Positions 63,331 through 64,000 of a DNA stretch of 64,000 bases are shown piece after piece. The position numbers and the translations under genes are program-made. The notes beneath the pieces are model-generated. The model was not told the origin of the DNA and did no database searches. It saw only the letters and a list, made by a program, of their open reading frames with translations. Source of the DNA: Lentibacillus cibarius (lineage in GTDB: Bacteria; Bacillota; Bacilli; Bacillales; Amphibacillaceae); NCBI RefSeq assembly GCF_005887555.1, contig NZ_VCIA01000001.1, positions 1,922,001 to 1,986,000 on the forward strand, written 5' to 3'. Each line of letters opens with the position of its first letter. Position 1 is the stretch's first letter.

Positions 63331-64000
63331 ATGTATCAGACTATCGAGATTATAGGACTTGGCGCAGGTGATTTAGACCAATTGCCACTTGGCATTTACC
63401 GGAAGTTAACTCGTTTAGAACAAACTGTATTTGTACGAACGAAGGAACACCCAGTCGTGAAGGAACTGCAGAAGGAAGGCGTTGAATTCGTGTCGTTTGA
63501 CAACTTGTATGAAACGTCTTCGCAGTTTGGAGATGTTTATGAAGCCATTGTGAACGAACTAGTGGAGGCGGCCCGGATAAACCCTGTCATTTATGCTGTC
63601 CCTGGACACCCTATGCTGGCCGAGCAAACTGTCAAACATTTGTTAGAACAAGATAAAGTCCCAGTTGAAATTACGGGGGGACAGAGTTACCTTGATGCTT
63701 TGTTTACGGCACTGCAAATAGATCCAATTGACGGCTTCCAATTCGCTGATGGAACGGCATTCGATCGCAGTAAGTTGCATTACCGGCAGCACATCATTAT
63801 TGGTCAGGTATACGACCGAATGACAGCATCCAATGTGAAGCTTGAACTTTTGGAGGATTTGCCTCCTGATTATTCTGTTAGTATTGTTGAAGCAGCCGGA
63901 AGTCAACAGCAAAACGTAACACAAGTTCAATTGGACCAACTTGATCGTATGTTTGAAAGCGTTCATAATTTAGTGTCAGTGTATGTACCCCCAGCTCCTG
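63331..64000 (+). CDS. yabN: YabN (tetrapyrrole methylase-like and MazG domains), cut by window edge
   Basis: The first 223 residues show the tetrapyrrole/SAM-methylase fold at the N-terminus: IEIIGLGAGDLDQLPLGIYR, VIYAVPGHPMLAEQT and ITGGQSYLDALF. In the family a C-terminal MazG nucleotide pyrophosphohydrolase follows, beyond this window. ATG 63331 is two bases after the yabM stop, behind GCGAGGG. The reaction of the N-terminal part is unknown. Confidence 0.9.
   Translation, partial: MYQTIEIIGLGAGDLDQLPLGIYRKLTRLEQTVFVRTKEHPVVKELQKEGVEFVSFDNLYETSSQFGDVYEAIVNELVEAARINPVIYAVPGHPMLAEQTVKHLLEQDKVPVEITGGQSYLDALFTALQIDPIDGFQFADGTAFDRSKLHYRQHIIIGQVYDRMTASNVKLELLEDLPPDYSVSIVEAAGSQQQNVTQVQLDQLDRMFESVHNLVSVYVPPAP

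Overview
This window is the replication-origin region of a low-GC, endospore-forming Bacillaceae genome. The order dnaA-dnaN-yaaA-recF-remB-gyrB-gyrA is followed, nearly collinear with Bacillus subtilis, by yaaC, guaB, dacA, pdxST, serS, dck/dgk, yaaH, tadA, SRP RNA, dnaX to yabN. Sporulation genes (bofA, csfB, yabG, sspF, spoVG, fin, spoVT, yaaH) show a spore former. The acidic tails and repeat style suggest a halotolerant Virgibacillus/Lentibacillus/Oceanobacillus-type organism; the genus is an inference.

Left edge (1-1607): an IS110-family transposase on the minus strand, running off the window, preceded by a structured non-coding segment that fits a bridge RNA. Its end lies very close upstream of dnaA, where the dnaA promoter and the upstream half of oriC would be expected. 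The dnaA-dnaN gap holds DnaA boxes and an AT-rich stretch. From 3145 to 12293 are sliding clamp, RecF, gyrase and an HD-GYP protein whose HD histidine is lost. gyrA carries a one-base frameshift.

Middle (12.4-30.4 kb): purine, B6, cell-wall and serine tRNA functions, two T-box leaders (serS, proI), tRNA-Ser and tRNA-Arg. An accessory block (tRNA-Arg, a decayed tRNA-Arg fragment, a dicarboxylate/amino-acid symporter, acsA with a cre site, a PfpI-family protein) sits between dgk and yaaH. Then come SRP RNA and dnaX.

Right (30.4-64 kb): DNA replication and repair (dnaX, recR, holB, yabA, mfd), nucleotide supply (tmk, prs, purR), c-di-AMP sensing (darA), translation and RNA maturation (metG, rsmA, rsmI, rnmV, trmN6, pth, ctc), sporulation regulators, and murein and envelope precursor genes (glmU, ispE, yabM). 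metG also has a one-base frameshift. Clear regulatory sites include a Spo0A box downstream of the abrB promoter, a sigma-H promoter at spoVG, a sigma-G promoter at spoVT and a sigma-F promoter at csfB. No rRNA operon, CRISPR array or intact prophage was seen. A degenerate intergenic repeat family with conserved edges occurs at seven or more places.
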